A DNA stretch of 64,000 nt from Sheuella amnicola (GCF_010499255.1 NZ_JAAGRN010000001.1:434001-498000), one strand, 5' to 3'; counted from the stretch's first letter, positions 8,894-19,372 are shown. Notes: generated by a model from the letters alone, not told the origin. Made by a program: numbers and translations.

Positions 8894-9814
8894 ATGCAAA
8901 TAATCATCCCGGGAGCACTGCCTCCCTCCCCTGTGGCCACTGAATTGATCGGGCATCTCGAAAAGGCATGTCCCGAGCTGGTGGCCTGTTTCAATTCCAT
9001 GTCTGCCACCCGCATCGAAATGCCGGTGGAAACGCTAGGATGTACGCCTTATGAGGCAGTCATGCTTCGACAATTGGGCTATCAGGGAGACCTCGGGCAC
9101 AAAATCGGGGCGGGACTTGCCCCGCTTCGCGCAGGGGCTACGCAAAATGAAGATTCGGTTCTGATTGCCGAGTTATGCAATATCGACATTGGCACCAACG
9201 GGGCACAAATCACGCATCCGGCTACGCTGAATATCTCTCAAGACGAAGCCGATGCCCTATTCGATGCAGTCAGTGGGCTTTGGGAAGGTAGCTCGTTATC
9301 AATTTTGCCCGTTGGCTTAAATCGCTGGCGAGTCTGGATATCGAATATGGATGCCTTTGACTCGATTTCTCCGCATGCGCTTCACGGATTGGCCTTGAGG
9401 GACTGGCTCCCCCAAGATGAATTCCTCAAGCCCTGGCGAAGACTTCTCAACGAAATTCAAACTGTCTGGCACGATCATCCCGTTAATCAGGCACGCGCAG
9501 ATCGACAAGAACTTCCTGTCAATAGCTTATGGTTATATGGGGGGGCACGTGGTTGGAAACCAAATCGATCCGACCATGCATCGATGGTATTTGAAGATCT
9601 GCTTTTACCCCACGCTTTAGAAGACTGGGCAGCCTGGTTGAAAGCTATGCCCCGCCTGACTGAGTTTTTACGCCAGGCTCCGACACAAGTTGACATGACT
9701 CTGCTCGGCGATCAGCACGCAATTGAACTTGCACCGATCAACCGCGCCTGGTGGCAACGCCTTTGGCCTGCGCGTCAGCAAAACTGGAAATCATGGTGGA
9801 ATCTCCAAAGTTAA
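8894..9814 (+). CDS. RpfE-like conserved protein upstream of recJ
   Basis: About 307 residues, beginning MQIIIPGALPP. It resembles proteins labelled 'RpfE' or 'cofactor-independent phosphoglycerate mutase-like' that sit directly before recJ in many beta- and gammaproteobacteria. No metal or phosphate motif typical of true phosphoglycerate mutases is visible. It is rich in Trp (NSLWLYGGARGWKP, DWAAWLKAMPRL). The open frame extends to 8849 and other ATGs occur at 8849 and 8885; 8894 is chosen because the preceding residues are not family-like and TACAAT lies 7 bases before it. The end overlaps recJ by 22 bases. Cellular role unknown. Confidence 0.7.
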   Translation: MQIIIPGALPPSPVATELIGHLEKACPELVACFNSMSATRIEMPVETLGCTPYEAVMLRQLGYQGDLGHKIGAGLAPLRAGATQNEDSVLIAELCNIDIGTNGAQITHPATLNISQDEADALFDAVSGLWEGSSLSILPVGLNRWRVWISNMDAFDSISPHALHGLALRDWLPQDEFLKPWRRLLNEIQTVWHDHPVNQARADRQELPVNSLWLYGGARGWKPNRSDHASMVFEDLLLPHALEDWAAWLKAMPRLTEFLRQAPTQVDMTLLGDQHAIELAPINRAWWQRLWPARQQNWKSWWNLQS

Positions 9815-11505
9815 GCATCCGTTCGCCCAATTTGGCTCACGCCCAAAGACTCGAAGCAAGCGGCATACATCCTTTGCTTGCGCGCCTTTGGGCTGCGCGA
9901 GGCGTCATGAGTCAAGACGATATCAAACTTGAATGGCCTGCATTATTGGCTCCCAAAGGCTTGACACAGGTTGAGCATGCTGCCGCGTTACTTGCCGATG
10001 CGATTGCGGCAAATAAACGCATGTTAATCGTCGCGGATTATGACTGCGATGGCGCCACAGCTTGCGCGGTTGGCTTGCGCGCACTTCGCGCGATGGGCGC
10101 GGACGTCGACTTTCTGGTTCCGAATCGTTTCGAAACCGGCTATGGCTTATCGCCGGCCGTGATCGATCTAGCCTGTCTGCATCCAAAGGGAAAACCGGAT
10201 CTGATTATCACCGTGGACAACGGAATCGCCAGCGTAGAAGGCGTAGCGCAAGCTAATGCTATGGGAATCGGTGTCATCGTGACAGATCACCACCTACCCG
10301 GTGATGTCCTGCCCGATGCGCTGGCCATTGTGAACCCTAATCAGCCGGGATGCGGATTTCCTTCAAAAAATCTTGCCGGTGTCGGTGTCATCTTTTATTT
10401 GATGCTGGCCTTGCGTGCGGAACTCCGACAGCGCGCCATCATTCCGGCTGACGGTGGTCCCAGACTGGATGCCCTTGCGGACCTGGTTGCCCTGGGAACG
10501 GTTGCCGATGTCGTCAAGCTTGATCCTAACAATCGATTGTTGGTGACACGCGGCCTGGACAGAGTTCGACGCGGTTTGATGCAACCCGGCATTCGGGCGC
10601 TATTCGCTGTAGCTAGCCGCGATCCAATGACAGCCAGTGCAATGGATTTCGGCTTTGCGATCGGCCCGCGCATTAACGCCGCCGGTCGACTGACAGATAT
10701 GAGTCTTGGCATACGATGCCTCACGACTGACGATGACACACAAGCTCTGGAACTCGCCCGGGAGCTGGATTCGATTAACCGTGAACGGCGTCAAATCGAA
10801 ACCGTCATGAAAGAACAGGCACTTGTGGCCACAAGGGATATCGAAGCCGGGTCCATCGGAGCCTCGGTTTGCGTGTTCCATCCCGATTGGCATCAAGGAG
10901 TCGTCGGACTTGTCGCCTCACGCCTGAAAGAAAAGTACTTCAGGCCCACTATTGCCTTTGCGCCCGCAGGCGACGATGAAATCAGGGGGTCGGGAAGATC
11001 GATTCCGGACGTGCATTTGCGCGATGTGCTGGATTTGATCTCCAAACGTCATCCCGGCCTGATTAGAAAATTCGGCGGACACGCCATGGCGGCTGGTTTA
11101 ACCTTGGCACAAAATGATTTTGAGAGATTTCAACCGGCATTCGAATCTGCGGTAATTGAACTCACCGGAAGTAACAGTTTCGAGCCATTGATCGAAACCG
11201 ACGGATCTCTTGAATCAGGCTATGCCAACGCGCAGGTTGCCGCCATGCTGCAGAAAGAGGTCTGGGGGGCCGGATTTCCCGCACCACTGTTCATGGACGA
11301 CTTTCGCATCAAAAGTCAAAGACTTGTTGGAGAAAAACATCTAAAGCTATCCTTAGAGCGAGGGCATCAACGATTCGACGCCATCTGGTTCGGACATACG
11401 GAAAGCCTTCCCGAGTTCATTCGCGCCGTATACAAGCTTGAACAAAATGTCTGGAATGGAATGGTTTCTGTTCAGTTGGTCATCGAATACGCGTGTGCGA
11501 CCTGA
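9793..11505 (+). CDS. recJ: single-stranded-DNA-specific 5'-3' exonuclease RecJ
   Basis: About 570 residues, the full RecJ length. The DHH phosphoesterase core is visible as VADYDCDGA, VDNGI and TDHHLPG in the first third; the DHHA1 domain shows GSGRS and FGGHAMAAGL; a C-terminal OB-like region follows. RecJ degrades single-stranded DNA from 5' ends in mismatch repair, base-excision repair and RecFOR recombination. The ATG at 9793 is used; an upstream GTG at 9751 would add 14 residues and a longer overlap with the RpfE-like gene. It lies 60 bases before prfB. Confidence 0.93.
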   Translation: MVESPKLSIRSPNLAHAQRLEASGIHPLLARLWAARGVMSQDDIKLEWPALLAPKGLTQVEHAAALLADAIAANKRMLIVADYDCDGATACAVGLRALRAMGADVDFLVPNRFETGYGLSPAVIDLACLHPKGKPDLIITVDNGIASVEGVAQANAMGIGVIVTDHHLPGDVLPDALAIVNPNQPGCGFPSKNLAGVGVIFYLMLALRAELRQRAIIPADGGPRLDALADLVALGTVADVVKLDPNNRLLVTRGLDRVRRGLMQPGIRALFAVASRDPMTASAMDFGFAIGPRINAAGRLTDMSLGIRCLTTDDDTQALELARELDSINRERRQIETVMKEQALVATRDIEAGSIGASVCVFHPDWHQGVVGLVASRLKEKYFRPTIAFAPAGDDEIRGSGRSIPDVHLRDVLDLISKRHPGLIRKFGGHAMAAGLTLAQNDFERFQPAFESAVIELTGSNSFEPLIETDGSLESGYANAQVAAMLQKEVWGAGFPAPLFMDDFRIKSQRLVGEKHLKLSLERGHQRFDAIWFGHTESLPEFIRAVYKLEQNVWNGMVSVQLVIEYACAT

Positions 11506-11565
11506 ATCCACATGAAGAGTCCGTTAAAATGCTCTGTTAACTCAGCAATTACCGGATATTGACAG

Positions 11566-12670
11566 ATGGAAGCCGAACGCCAGAACCAGATCGCCTCACG
11601 CCTTGCCGACTATGCGGGTCGGGAAGCCGCACTTCGGGGGTATCTTTGACTACGATGCCAAGTCAGAGCGACTGCATGTAGTAAACGCCGAACTGGAGGA
11701 TCCCAAAGTTTGGGATGATCCAAAGCATGCCCAGGATCTGGGCCGTGAAAAAAAGAACCTTGAAAACGTCGTCACAACACTGACAGAACTAGCCCAATCG
11801 ATTGCCGACTCACGGGAACTCTTCGAGTTGGCAGCAGCGGATTCGGATGACGCGACCCTGGAAGCCATCGAAGCTGATGCGCAATCTTTTCAGCAAATTC
11901 TCGAAGGCATGGAATTTCGGAGAATGTTCTCCAATCCTGCCGATCCCCTAAACTGCTTTTTGGATATCCAGGCCGGTGCCGGCGGAACTGAAGCCCAAGA
12001 CTGGGCATCCATGCTGTTGCGTCAATATTTACGCTATGCCGAACGCAAGGGTTTCAAGACCGAGGTCCTGGAAGAATCCGAAGGCGAAGTTGCAGGATTG
12101 AAGTCCGCCACCATCAAAATCGAAGGCGAATATGCCTTTGGTTTCCTGCGTACAGAAAGCGGAGTGCATCGTCTTGTGCGTAAAAGCCCCTTTGATTCAT
12201 CAGGCGGTCGTCACACCTCGTTTGCCAGCGTATTCGTCTACCCCGAAGTGGATGATTCCATTGAAATCGATATTAATCCCGCAGATTTGAGAATCGACAC
12301 CTATCGCGCAAGCGGCGCCGGTGGCCAGCACATCAACAAAACAGATTCTGCCGTTCGAATCACGCACATTCCGACCAACATCGTCGTTCAGTGCCAAAAC
12401 GATCGCTCGCAGCATCGCAACCGGGCCGAAGCCATGCAAATGTTGAAATCCCGACTCTACGAGCTCGAGATGCGCAACCGCATGGCGGAACAACAAAAAA
12501 TGGAAGATGCCAAGACCGACGTGGGTTGGGGTCATCAAATACGTTCATATGTTTTAGACCAGAGCCGCATCAAGGATTTGAGAACAAACGTCGAAATTTC
12601 CAACACCCAGAAAGTGCTGGACGGCGATCTCGATCCGTTTATTCAGGAAAGCCTTAAACAAGGTATCTAA
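11566..12670 (+). CDS. prfB: peptide chain release factor 2, with programmed +1 frameshift
   Basis: RF2 releases polypeptides at UGA and UAA stop codons. The gene starts at ATG 11566, reads 27 codons to an in-frame TGA at 11647-11649, and continues in the +1 frame from 11648 to 12670, giving 367 residues. The shifted product reads LRGYL then DYDAKSERL across the junction, the conserved RF2 sequence. The stop-reading tripeptide SPF is at about 207-209 and the catalytic GGQ at about 252-254, close to E. coli numbering. Synthesis is autoregulated: low RF2 slows termination at the TGA and favours shifting. A plain frame search sees only a truncated form starting at 11603. It lies between recJ and an SDR gene. 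Confidence 0.97.
11635..11650 (+). promoter_or_regulatory. RF2 programmed +1 frameshift site
   Basis: The sequence CGGGGG TAT CTT TGA C has all classic parts: an internal Shine-Dalgarno-like element (11635-11640), a 3-base spacer, the slippery CUU codon (11644-11646), and UGA followed by C. The element differs from E. coli (AGGGGG) by one base. The ribosome slips from CUU to UUU and resumes at GAC. Confidence 0.95.
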
Positions 12671-12676
12671 ATCAAG

Positions 12677-13426
12677 ATGACAAACAAACTGACTATCCTG
12701 AGTGGAACGACGCGCGGACTCGGTGCCGCGATGGCCGCGCAATTGATATCGAATCCCGGCCACCTTGTCACCCTGTCAAGAAAACCATCCGAATCTCTTG
12801 CGCAACTGGCGCATGAGCATCGCAAGCAACTGACTCAGATCGAAGTCGACTTAAGCGTGACCGCAGATGTCGAACGTGCGGCTGAGCAGGTGAAAGATTT
12901 GATCGGCAAACAAGATTCTTTGCGCGTGATCCACAACGCGGGTGTAGTCACTCCAATCGCGCAGGCACAAAACTTCAAAGACTTGCACAAGATCAACACC
13001 GCATTTCAGATCAATATCACTGCGCCGATTTTCTTGACTGCTCATATCCTCTCGGCAAGTGCACACATCCATGATCGTCGCATCATGCTGATTTCATCAG
13101 GCGCCGGTCGGAGCCCAACCTCTGGCTGGGGCGTATATTGCGCAACCAAAGCCGCCATGGATCGCTATGCGGAGTGCGCACAGCTTGATCTGGCCAATAG
13201 CGCACGAATCGTTTCCATGGCGCCAGGGCTAGTTGATACCCCAATGCAAGCCGTCATCCGATCAAGCGATATCGCGGAATTTCCGGCGCTTGAGCGTTTT
13301 GTTGGATTTCATCAGCAACATCAACTGGTATCTCCCGAAGATGTTGCCAAACGATTGCTCACAGTTTTCGAAAGCGAAGCCTTTGGTGCAAAAACAATCG
13401 ACGACATTCGTCAACACACTTTCTGA
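12677..13426 (+). CDS. short-chain dehydrogenase/reductase
   Basis: A 249-residue classical SDR. The Rossmann nucleotide-binding glycine motif is [10 protein letters not shown] (residues 9-18), HNAG stands in for NNAG at about 86-89, Ser is present in MLISSGAGR, and the catalytic Tyr-Lys pair is in YCATKAAMD. The motif SGTTRG at the N-terminus resembles sepiapterin reductase and benzil reductase-like SDRs of NADP type, but substrate cannot be read. It starts 6 bases after prfB ends and stops 2 bases before lysS, so it is probably co-transcribed with both, although no functional link is obvious. Confidence 0.85.
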   Translation: MTNKLTILSGTTRGLGAAMAAQLISNPGHLVTLSRKPSESLAQLAHEHRKQLTQIEVDLSVTADVERAAEQVKDLIGKQDSLRVIHNAGVVTPIAQAQNFKDLHKINTAFQINITAPIFLTAHILSASAHIHDRRIMLISSGAGRSPTSGWGVYCATKAAMDRYAECAQLDLANSARIVSMAPGLVDTPMQAVIRSSDIAEFPALERFVGFHQQHQLVSPEDVAKRLLTVFESEAFGAKTIDDIRQHTF

Positions 13427-13428
13427 TC

Positions 13429-14943
13429 ATGACTGAATCGCATACACCCCAACAAGACGAAAACCACCTTATCGCGGAACGCCGCCACAAGCTCGCCACA
13501 ATCCGCACCCAAGGCGTAGCGTTTCCGAATGACTTCAAGCCCAAAGATCGTGCTCAGGCGTTACACGATGCGTTCGGTCAGGACGATCAAGCGACATTAG
13601 CTCAAGCGGCTCATCCCGCTAGCATAGCGGGACGCATGATGCTCAAACGCGTCATGGGTAAAGCCAGTTTTGCCACTTTGCAAGACAGCACCGGTCGGAT
13701 TCAGATTTATCTGGACCGCAACACGTTGGGCGAAGAAGTCTACGACTCCTTTAAACAGTGGGATATCGGTGACATCGTTGCCGTGATCGGTACGGTATTC
13801 AAAACCAACAAGGGTGAGTTGTCCGTGCATGCAACACAGGCACGCGTGCTAGCCAAATCGCTGCGCCCTCTTCCCGATAAATTCCATGGCATCGCCGATC
13901 AGGAGTTGCGCTACCGCCAACGCTATGTCGATCTGATCATGACCGAACAGACCCGCCATACATTTGCCGCACGTAGTAAAGCGATTGGCGCTATTCGACA
14001 GGTCATGCTCAATGCCGGCTTTCTTGAAGTCGAAACCCCGATGTTGCATGCGATTCCGGGAGGAGCTGCCGCCAAACCGTTCGAAACGCACCACAATGCG
14101 CTGGACATGGAAATGTTCTTGCGTATCGCACCCGAACTCTATCTGAAACGGCTGATCGTAGGCGGATTCGAGCGGGTGTTCGAAATCAATCGGAACTTTC
14201 GCAACGAAGGTGTCAGCCCCCGTCATAATCCCGAATTCACGATGATGGAGTTTTATGCAGCCTACACGGATTATCAATGGCTCATGGACTTCACGGAAGA
14301 GATTATCCGCACGGCCGCCATTCATGCCACAGGTAGCGCAAAGCTGACGTACCAAGGGCGCGAACTCGACTTGTCAGCGCCCTTCCATCGCAGAACAATC
14401 GTTCAATCGATTCTCGAGCACGTTCCGGAATATACCGAGCAACAGCTCGGCGACATCGATTTCGTGCGCAGTCAGCTTAAAAAGCATGGTGTTGATTTGA
14501 ATGCGCCGAACCTGGCACGAGCCGGACTAGGCGCACTGCAGTTGGCGCTCTTCGAAGAAACCGCCGAATCCAAGCTATGGCATCCGACCTACATCATCGA
14601 CTACCCGATTGAAGTGTCGCCTCTTGCGCGCGAATCCGATACGCGTCCGGGCATTACCGAGCGCTACGAGCTGTTCATTACCGGTCGCGAAATCGCCAAT
14701 GGCTTCTCCGAACTCAACGACCCTGAAGATCAAGCCGCTCGATTCCATGCGCAAGTGCAAGCCAAGGATGCGGGTGACGAGGAAGCGATGTATTTCGATG
14801 CGGACTATATACGTGCGCTCGAATATGGCATGCCGCCAACCGGAGGCTGTGGCATCGGAATCGATCGCCTGATCATGCTGCTCACTGACAGCCCTAGCAT
14901 ACGTGACGTGATTCTGTTCCCGCACCTGCGCAAAGAAGACTGA
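13429..14943 (+). CDS. lysS: lysyl-tRNA synthetase, class II
   Basis: A 504-residue class II aminoacyl-tRNA synthetase that charges tRNA-Lys. The N-terminal OB-fold anticodon-binding domain (about 60-170) includes [19 protein letters not shown]. The catalytic core has motif 2 [20 protein letters not shown] (about 262-281) and motif 3 [13 protein letters not shown] near the C-terminus. Length matches bacterial LysS. The start is 2 bases after the SDR stop. It converges on the isomerase-like gene with a 4-base gap. Downstream of prfB it recalls the prfB-lysS pairing of E. coli, here with an SDR inserted. Confidence 0.96.
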   Translation: MTESHTPQQDENHLIAERRHKLATIRTQGVAFPNDFKPKDRAQALHDAFGQDDQATLAQAAHPASIAGRMMLKRVMGKASFATLQDSTGRIQIYLDRNTLGEEVYDSFKQWDIGDIVAVIGTVFKTNKGELSVHATQARVLAKSLRPLPDKFHGIADQELRYRQRYVDLIMTEQTRHTFAARSKAIGAIRQVMLNAGFLEVETPMLHAIPGGAAAKPFETHHNALDMEMFLRIAPELYLKRLIVGGFERVFEINRNFRNEGVSPRHNPEFTMMEFYAAYTDYQWLMDFTEEIIRTAAIHATGSAKLTYQGRELDLSAPFHRRTIVQSILEHVPEYTEQQLGDIDFVRSQLKKHGVDLNAPNLARAGLGALQLALFEETAESKLWHPTYIIDYPIEVSPLARESDTRPGITERYELFITGREIANGFSELNDPEDQAARFHAQVQAKDAGDEEAMYFDADYIRALEYGMPPTGGCGIGIDRLIMLLTDSPSIRDVILFPHLRKED

Positions 14944-14947
14944 TCAA

Positions 14948-15715
14948 CTAAGCGCGGTACGCTTTCATCCAGTCAAGCCCGGCCTCAACAGAGGCGCGTG
15001 GCTTGTACTCGGCACCGATCCAGGACTGATATCCCAATCGGTCGATCGCATCGATCACCACCCGATAATTAACTTCACCCTCGTCAGGCTCTGCCCGGGT
15101 AGGTACAGCGGCAATCTGAATATGCCCGATATGCGGCATGTACTTCGCCAGCTTGGTGAGGATATCGCCCTCAGCCACACCGACGTGATACACATCGAAC
15201 ATCAGCTTGACGTTATCGCAACCCGTCTGTTCTCGAATCGCATTCGATTGGGCCTGAGTCGAATAGAAGTAACCGGGTTTGTCTCGCGGGTTGATGGCCT
15301 CAAGCAACAACGTGAAGCCGGCAGGTACCTGCTTGGACGCCCATTGCAAATTATTCACCATTGTCCGAATCGAGTCGGCATTCTGTTCGACCACACCGGG
15401 CATGACATGCATTGCACAGGCTCCGGCAGTCAGGCACCATTGGAGCGATGATTCGAAGGTGGACTTGAAATCCTGTTCGCGACCGGGCAAGGCGGCCAAA
15501 CCGGACTCTCCGATTTGCGTATTGCCCAATGGAGTATTTGCCGCAAGCAATTTCAGTCCTAGACGCTGACAAGCATCGCGAACGGACTGGGCGGGTGTGT
15601 CATACGGCCAATGCAACTCGATCGCCGTAAACCCGCTTTTGGCAGCCAATTCAATCCGATCAAGCAACGGTTTGTCGGACCAGAGAAAACCCAGGTTAGC
15701 GGAAAATCGAGCCAT
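14948..15715 (-). CDS. hyi: hydroxypyruvate isomerase family TIM-barrel protein
   Basis: A 255-residue xylose-isomerase-like TIM-barrel sugar isomerase/epimerase. Features are LGFLWSDKPLLDRIELAAKSGFTAIELHWPYD at the start (read as two blocks, residues 9-25 and 26-40), MHVMPG at about 103-108, LLLEAINPRDKPGYF, KLMFDVYHVGV, and IGAEYKPR near the end, which match the Hyi/OtnI group. Hyi interconverts hydroxypyruvate and tartronate semialdehyde; OtnI acts on 2-oxo-tetronate. It lies 10 bases downstream of an HpcH/HpaI aldolase gene, so the two may share a pathway of small hydroxy-keto acids. Which isomerase it is stays open. Confidence 0.78.
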   Translation of the reverse strand: MARFSANLGFLWSDKPLLDRIELAAKSGFTAIELHWPYDTPAQSVRDACQRLGLKLLAANTPLGNTQIGESGLAALPGREQDFKSTFESSLQWCLTAGACAMHVMPGVVEQNADSIRTMVNNLQWASKQVPAGFTLLLEAINPRDKPGYFYSTQAQSNAIREQTGCDNVKLMFDVYHVGVAEGDILTKLAKYMPHIGHIQIAAVPTRAEPDEGEVNYRVVIDAIDRLGYQSWIGAEYKPRASVEAGLDWMKAYRA

Positions 15716-15725
15716 GCCTCAATCC

Positions 15726-16520
15726 TTAATAACCGTTACCGGCAGCACTTGCAGGAAGGGTCACGCCGCGAATCGCCGCAATCGCAGCTTTTGCCGCTGT
15801 AGACAACAAGGCGGCTTCATTACCCGGCGTCACCATTTGAAATCCTTCCTTAACCCGTCGCGCCGCAGCATCGCCAGAAGAGCAGAATATTCCGGCAATC
15901 TTGCCGTGCGCCTTGGCACGTTCGCGAATATGGGCTACAGCTTGAATCACGACCGGATCATCGGATTCAGATTTAGGCTGAGAGCCCAGCGCAAGCGCAA
16001 GATCGTTCGGGCCGATATAGATTCCATCCAGACCTTCTAGCGACAGGATCTTGTCCAGATTATCCAAACCAGCCTGTGTTTCGATCATTCCCAACGTCAT
16101 GATTTCACGGTCTGCGCCGGAGTAATAATCTGCGCCACCGTAGAGCAATGCACGGGCCGGACCGAAAGAACGCTGACCTTTGGGAGGGTAACGACAGGAT
16201 GAAACAAAACTCGCAGCATCATCGACCGTCGAAATCATCGGACAGATGATTCCGTATGCGCCGCTATCAAGCAATTTCATGATCTGGGCGGGGTCATTCC
16301 ATGGTACACGGGCAAGCGGAACGGCAGACGTGGAAGACAAAGCCTGAAACATGGGCAAGGCCGCGTCCATGCCAATCATGCCGTGTTGAAGGTCGACTGT
16401 GACGGAGTCAAAGCCCTGGTGCCCCATGACCTCGGCGGAATAGGATGAGGGTATAGCCAGCCAGCCATTGATGACGGATTCACCGGCTGCCAGTTTCTTG
16501 CGGATTGCGTTTTCTCTCAC
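15726..16520 (-). CDS. HpcH/HpaI-family aldolase
   Basis: A 264-residue class II (metal-dependent) pyruvate aldolase of the HpcH/HpaI superfamily. Typical blocks are INGWLAIPSSYSAEVMGHQGFDSVTVDLQHGM (residues about 18-50, given by its positions), then PLARVPWND, YGIICPMI, and the metal-ligand and loop region ETQAGLDNLDKI followed by GIYIGPNDLALALG. Relatives cleave 4-hydroxy-2-keto acids into pyruvate and an aldehyde, for example HpaI, GarL and RhmA. It is followed closely by the isomerase-like gene. A 113-base gap with a hairpin separates it from fdx, suggesting its own transcription unit. Confidence 0.83.
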   Translation of the reverse strand: MRENAIRKKLAAGESVINGWLAIPSSYSAEVMGHQGFDSVTVDLQHGMIGMDAALPMFQALSSTSAVPLARVPWNDPAQIMKLLDSGAYGIICPMISTVDDAASFVSSCRYPPKGQRSFGPARALLYGGADYYSGADREIMTLGMIETQAGLDNLDKILSLEGLDGIYIGPNDLALALGSQPKSESDDPVVIQAVAHIRERAKAHGKIAGIFCSSGDAAARRVKEGFQMVTPGNEAALLSTAAKAAIAAIRGVTLPASAAGNGY

Positions 16521-16535
16521 GGCAATTGTCTCCTG

Positions 16536-16564
16536 AATAATTCGAAAAGGTCCCGTGCCGGGAC
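16536..16564 (-). terminator. possible terminator at the end of the isc operon
   Basis: Perfect 6-bp stem GTCCCG/CGGGAC with a 3-base loop at 16550-16564. On the minus strand it is followed by CTTTTCGAATT, a short U-run. It lies between fdx and the aldolase gene. The U-tract is weak. Confidence 0.45.
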
Positions 16565-16633
16565 GAGCTTAAGATACTGCAACTTTAACAGGCTGCAAGC
16601 ATACTTCGCGCCCTCAAGGATTTCAGCGATGGA

Positions 16634-16975
16634 TTAGTGATTTTCTTTGGCGTGATTAATGGTGTAGCGCGGGATCTCAATGACAAGATCAGCGTTCGCC
16701 ACTTTTGCCTGGCATGACAGGCGAGAATTTGTCGACAGCCCCCACGCCCGGTCAAGCAAGTCTTCTTCGGCGTCCGTGGCCTCTTCAAGTGAATTGAAAC
16801 CTTCTTTCACTAAAACATGGCATGTCGTGCAGGCACAAGAAAGTTCGCACGCATGCTCGATTTCAACGTGATTATCCAGAAGAACACGGCAAATCGATTG
16901 ACCCTGCGGGGCGTTTTCGATCACGGTACCTTGCGGACAAACTTCGGGATGAGGTAGAACGGTGATTTTGGGCAT
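16634..16975 (-). CDS. fdx: ISC-type 2Fe-2S ferredoxin
   Basis: A 113-residue adrenodoxin-type ferredoxin that supplies electrons to Fe-S cluster assembly on IscU. The cluster ligands are Cys43, Cys49, Cys52 and Cys88 (CELSCACTTC then SCQA), one residue offset from E. coli Fdx. The start is the ATG at 16975, which gives the family N-terminus MPKITVLPHPEVCPQG; a longer frame from 16993 would overlap hscA. It is the last gene of the isc operon, 10 bases after hscA. No iscX follows. Confidence 0.94.
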   Translation of the reverse strand: MPKITVLPHPEVCPQGTVIENAPQGQSICRVLLDNHVEIEHACELSCACTTCHVLVKEGFNSLEEATDAEEDLLDRAWGLSTNSRLSCQAKVANADLVIEIPRYTINHAKENH

Positions 16976-16985
16976 GACTTGTTGA

Positions 16986-18845
16986 TTAACCAAGGTCGTT
17001 AAGAGATTTACCGGTCAGTGCGGCTCGGATACTGCGATCCATACGGCGAGCAGCGAAATCATCAGTTGCAGCAGACAACGCCTTGATGGCGGAACGAATC
17101 GAATCAATATCATCCGATTCTATCGCACGGGCTGTTGTCTGAATCTGCTGTTCGATTCTTGTTTGCTCGGCGGCGCTTAACAAATCAGCATCTGCGGCCA
17201 ATGCGGCCTGTACGGATTCGATCAACTGAGCGGCATCAACCTGTTGCTCGCGCAGCATACGCATGCGCGCATCCTGATCGGCCTGAGACATGCCTTCGGA
17301 CAGCATGCGCGAAATCTCGTCATCGCTCAAACCATAGGAAGGTTTAACAGTGACCGAGGCCTCGATGCCCGACCCCGTCTCTCTTGCCGACACACTGAGC
17401 AAACCATCGGCGTCGACCTGAAACGTCACGCGTATGCGCGCAGCGCCTGCAACCATGGGAGGAATTCCGCGCAACTCGAAACGCGCAAGCGACCGGCAAT
17501 CCGAAACCAGATCACGCTCTCCTTGCACAACATGGATGGCTAAGGCAGTCTGTCCGTCTTTAAATGTCGTGAATTCCTGGGCACGCGCGACCGGAATCGT
17601 ACTATTGCGGGGAATGATATGTTCAACCAGGCCACCCATTGTTTCCATGCCTAGTGTCAAAGGTGTCACATCAAGCAGCAACCAGTCTTCGCCGGGATTG
17701 CGGTTACCCGCAAGCAGATTAGCCTGCAAGGCCGCTCCCAGAGCGACCACCTGATCAGGATCCTGATCCGTCAACGGTTTTGTTTTGAAATAGTCTTGCA
17801 CCGATTGCCTCACAATCGGCATGCGAGTCGCACCACCCACCATCACGACGCCTTTGATATCGCCTATGGCAAGCGCTGCGTCCTTCAACGCACGGGATGC
17901 GCAAGTGATTGTTTTAGCAATCAGTGGGCGAGCCAAATCCTCGAACTCGGGACGGGATAGCGCCAGGTCAATCTTACGATCGGAAAGCTGTACCGACCCT
18001 TCAGCTGTCAAAGCATCAGTCAAAGACTCTCTAATGCGTTTGCATGCGCTGAGCAAAGCGCGTCTATCCGCATGAGACAGGGCCCCCAAACCAAGCTTTA
18101 TGACGGCCCAATCCGCAATCGCGGCATCAAAATCATCGCCGCCAAGCGCAGTGTCTCCCCCAGTGGCAACGACTTCGAATACACCACGCGACAATCTGAG
18201 CAAAGACACATCAAAAGTGCCACCACCAAGATCGTAAACGGCATATACGCCTTCGGATGCGTTATCAAGTCCATAGGCAATAGCTGCTGCAGTCGGCTCG
18301 TTGAGCAGACGCAAAACATTCAAACCAGCCAATCTGGCGGCATCGCGCGTTGCTTGTCTCTGGGCGTCATCGAAATAGGCCGGAACGGTAATCACGGCCC
18401 CGACCAACGTGTCGCCCAAAATACCCTCGGCGAGAAATCGCAGCTTGCTCAAAATATGTGAGGCTACTTCGACAGGAGACAAATCGGCGTAACGGGTATT
18501 TATTTTGACTGATTGGGCATCCTGGACAAAATGGTATGGCATCCCGCTTGCCATCGCATCGTCATAGGACTTTCCCATCAGACGCTTGATTGAAACAAGC
18601 GTATCGAGGGGATGGTCAGCTTGCATCGCAAGCGCCTCGTAGCCGACGAGGGGCTGGCCCGACTGGTCAACAAAAACAGCCGAAGGCACGAGCGCCCTGT
18701 CCTGCTCGTCTGTCAGCACCTCGGCCACACTGCTGCGTACCGAAGCGACTAACGAATGTGTCGTACCCAAATCAATACCGACCGCTAATCGACGCTGATG
18801 CGGCGCAGGCGATTCACCGGGTTCTGAAATCTGCAATAAGGCCAT
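16986..18845 (-). CDS. hscA: Fe-S cluster assembly Hsp70 chaperone HscA
   Basis: A 619-residue specialised Hsp70. The N-terminal ATPase domain has [25 protein letters not shown] and [11 protein letters not shown]; the substrate-binding domain follows from about residue 385 ([16 protein letters not shown]). HscA with HscB binds the LPPVK loop of IscU and promotes transfer of the nascent cluster. Its place between hscB and fdx separates it from DnaK. Complete length; E. coli HscA is 616. Confidence 0.96.
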   Translation of the reverse strand: MALLQISEPGESPAPHQRRLAVGIDLGTTHSLVASVRSSVAEVLTDEQDRALVPSAVFVDQSGQPLVGYEALAMQADHPLDTLVSIKRLMGKSYDDAMASGMPYHFVQDAQSVKINTRYADLSPVEVASHILSKLRFLAEGILGDTLVGAVITVPAYFDDAQRQATRDAARLAGLNVLRLLNEPTAAAIAYGLDNASEGVYAVYDLGGGTFDVSLLRLSRGVFEVVATGGDTALGGDDFDAAIADWAVIKLGLGALSHADRRALLSACKRIRESLTDALTAEGSVQLSDRKIDLALSRPEFEDLARPLIAKTITCASRALKDAALAIGDIKGVVMVGGATRMPIVRQSVQDYFKTKPLTDQDPDQVVALGAALQANLLAGNRNPGEDWLLLDVTPLTLGMETMGGLVEHIIPRNSTIPVARAQEFTTFKDGQTALAIHVVQGERDLVSDCRSLARFELRGIPPMVAGAARIRVTFQVDADGLLSVSARETGSGIEASVTVKPSYGLSDDEISRMLSEGMSQADQDARMRMLREQQVDAAQLIESVQAALAADADLLSAAEQTRIEQQIQTTARAIESDDIDSIRSAIKALSAATDDFAARRMDRSIRAALTGKSLNDLG

Positions 18846-18856
18846 GAAAGTGAGCT

Positions 18857-19366
18857 TTATGTTTCAATTGCGCGCAGTTGCGCGATCAGCTTGTCCAGAA
18901 ACATCCACTCGCGGATGCGGACAGCGGCCTCTAGATAATTTTTGGCATCGAGCAAATGCTCAACCTGACTGATCAAGTCCGTCAAGGACTGGTGCAGTTC
19001 GGCCTCGAACGCCGCTAGTTCGGCAGCATTCGGACTGGCTTGAATCGATTCCAATTGTTCGTGCCATTCCATTTGCTGCATCAGGAATGCGGGCGACATC
19101 GCCGTGTTGGTTTCAACCTGCAGATCGATGCCCGCAAGCTCGCACAGGTAACGCGCGCGCAACAATGGACTTTTCAGAACGCGATAAGCTTCATTGACTC
19201 GCGAACTCCATTGCATCGCCACGCGCTTCTCGGCTGGGGACGCGGTTGCAAACCGGTCAGGATGCACGGCTAGGGACGCACGTTTCCAAGCCGATTCAAG
19301 ATCGACCGGAGCAACCGCAAACGCACATGGCAAACCCAGCAGGCTGAAGTAATCTTGTTCGCTCAC
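18857..19366 (-). CDS. hscB: Fe-S cluster assembly J-domain co-chaperone HscB
   Basis: A 169-residue protein with an N-terminal J domain ([17 protein letters not shown] within [10 protein letters not shown] at about 34-43) and a C-terminal HscB oligomerisation domain of helices (about 90-165). It delivers IscU to HscA and stimulates its ATPase. The start codon is GTG at 19366-19364, which gives the family start [12 protein letters not shown]. It is 6 bases after iscA and 11 bases before hscA. Confidence 0.94.
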   Translation of the reverse strand: MSEQDYFSLLGLPCAFAVAPVDLESAWKRASLAVHPDRFATASPAEKRVAMQWSSRVNEAYRVLKSPLLRARYLCELAGIDLQVETNTAMSPAFLMQQMEWHEQLESIQASPNAAELAAFEAELHQSLTDLISQVEHLLDAKNYLEAAVRIREWMFLDKLIAQLRAIET

Positions 19367-19372
19367 GACACA

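Noticed and set aside
11603-11647. RF2 starting at 11603
   Set aside because: The in-frame N-terminus is not RF2-like, whereas the frame from 11566 with a +1 shift gives the exact family sequence.
11647-11649. Frameshift error or pseudogene in prfB
   Set aside because: The stop sits in the known programmed frameshift context; the rest of the gene is intact.
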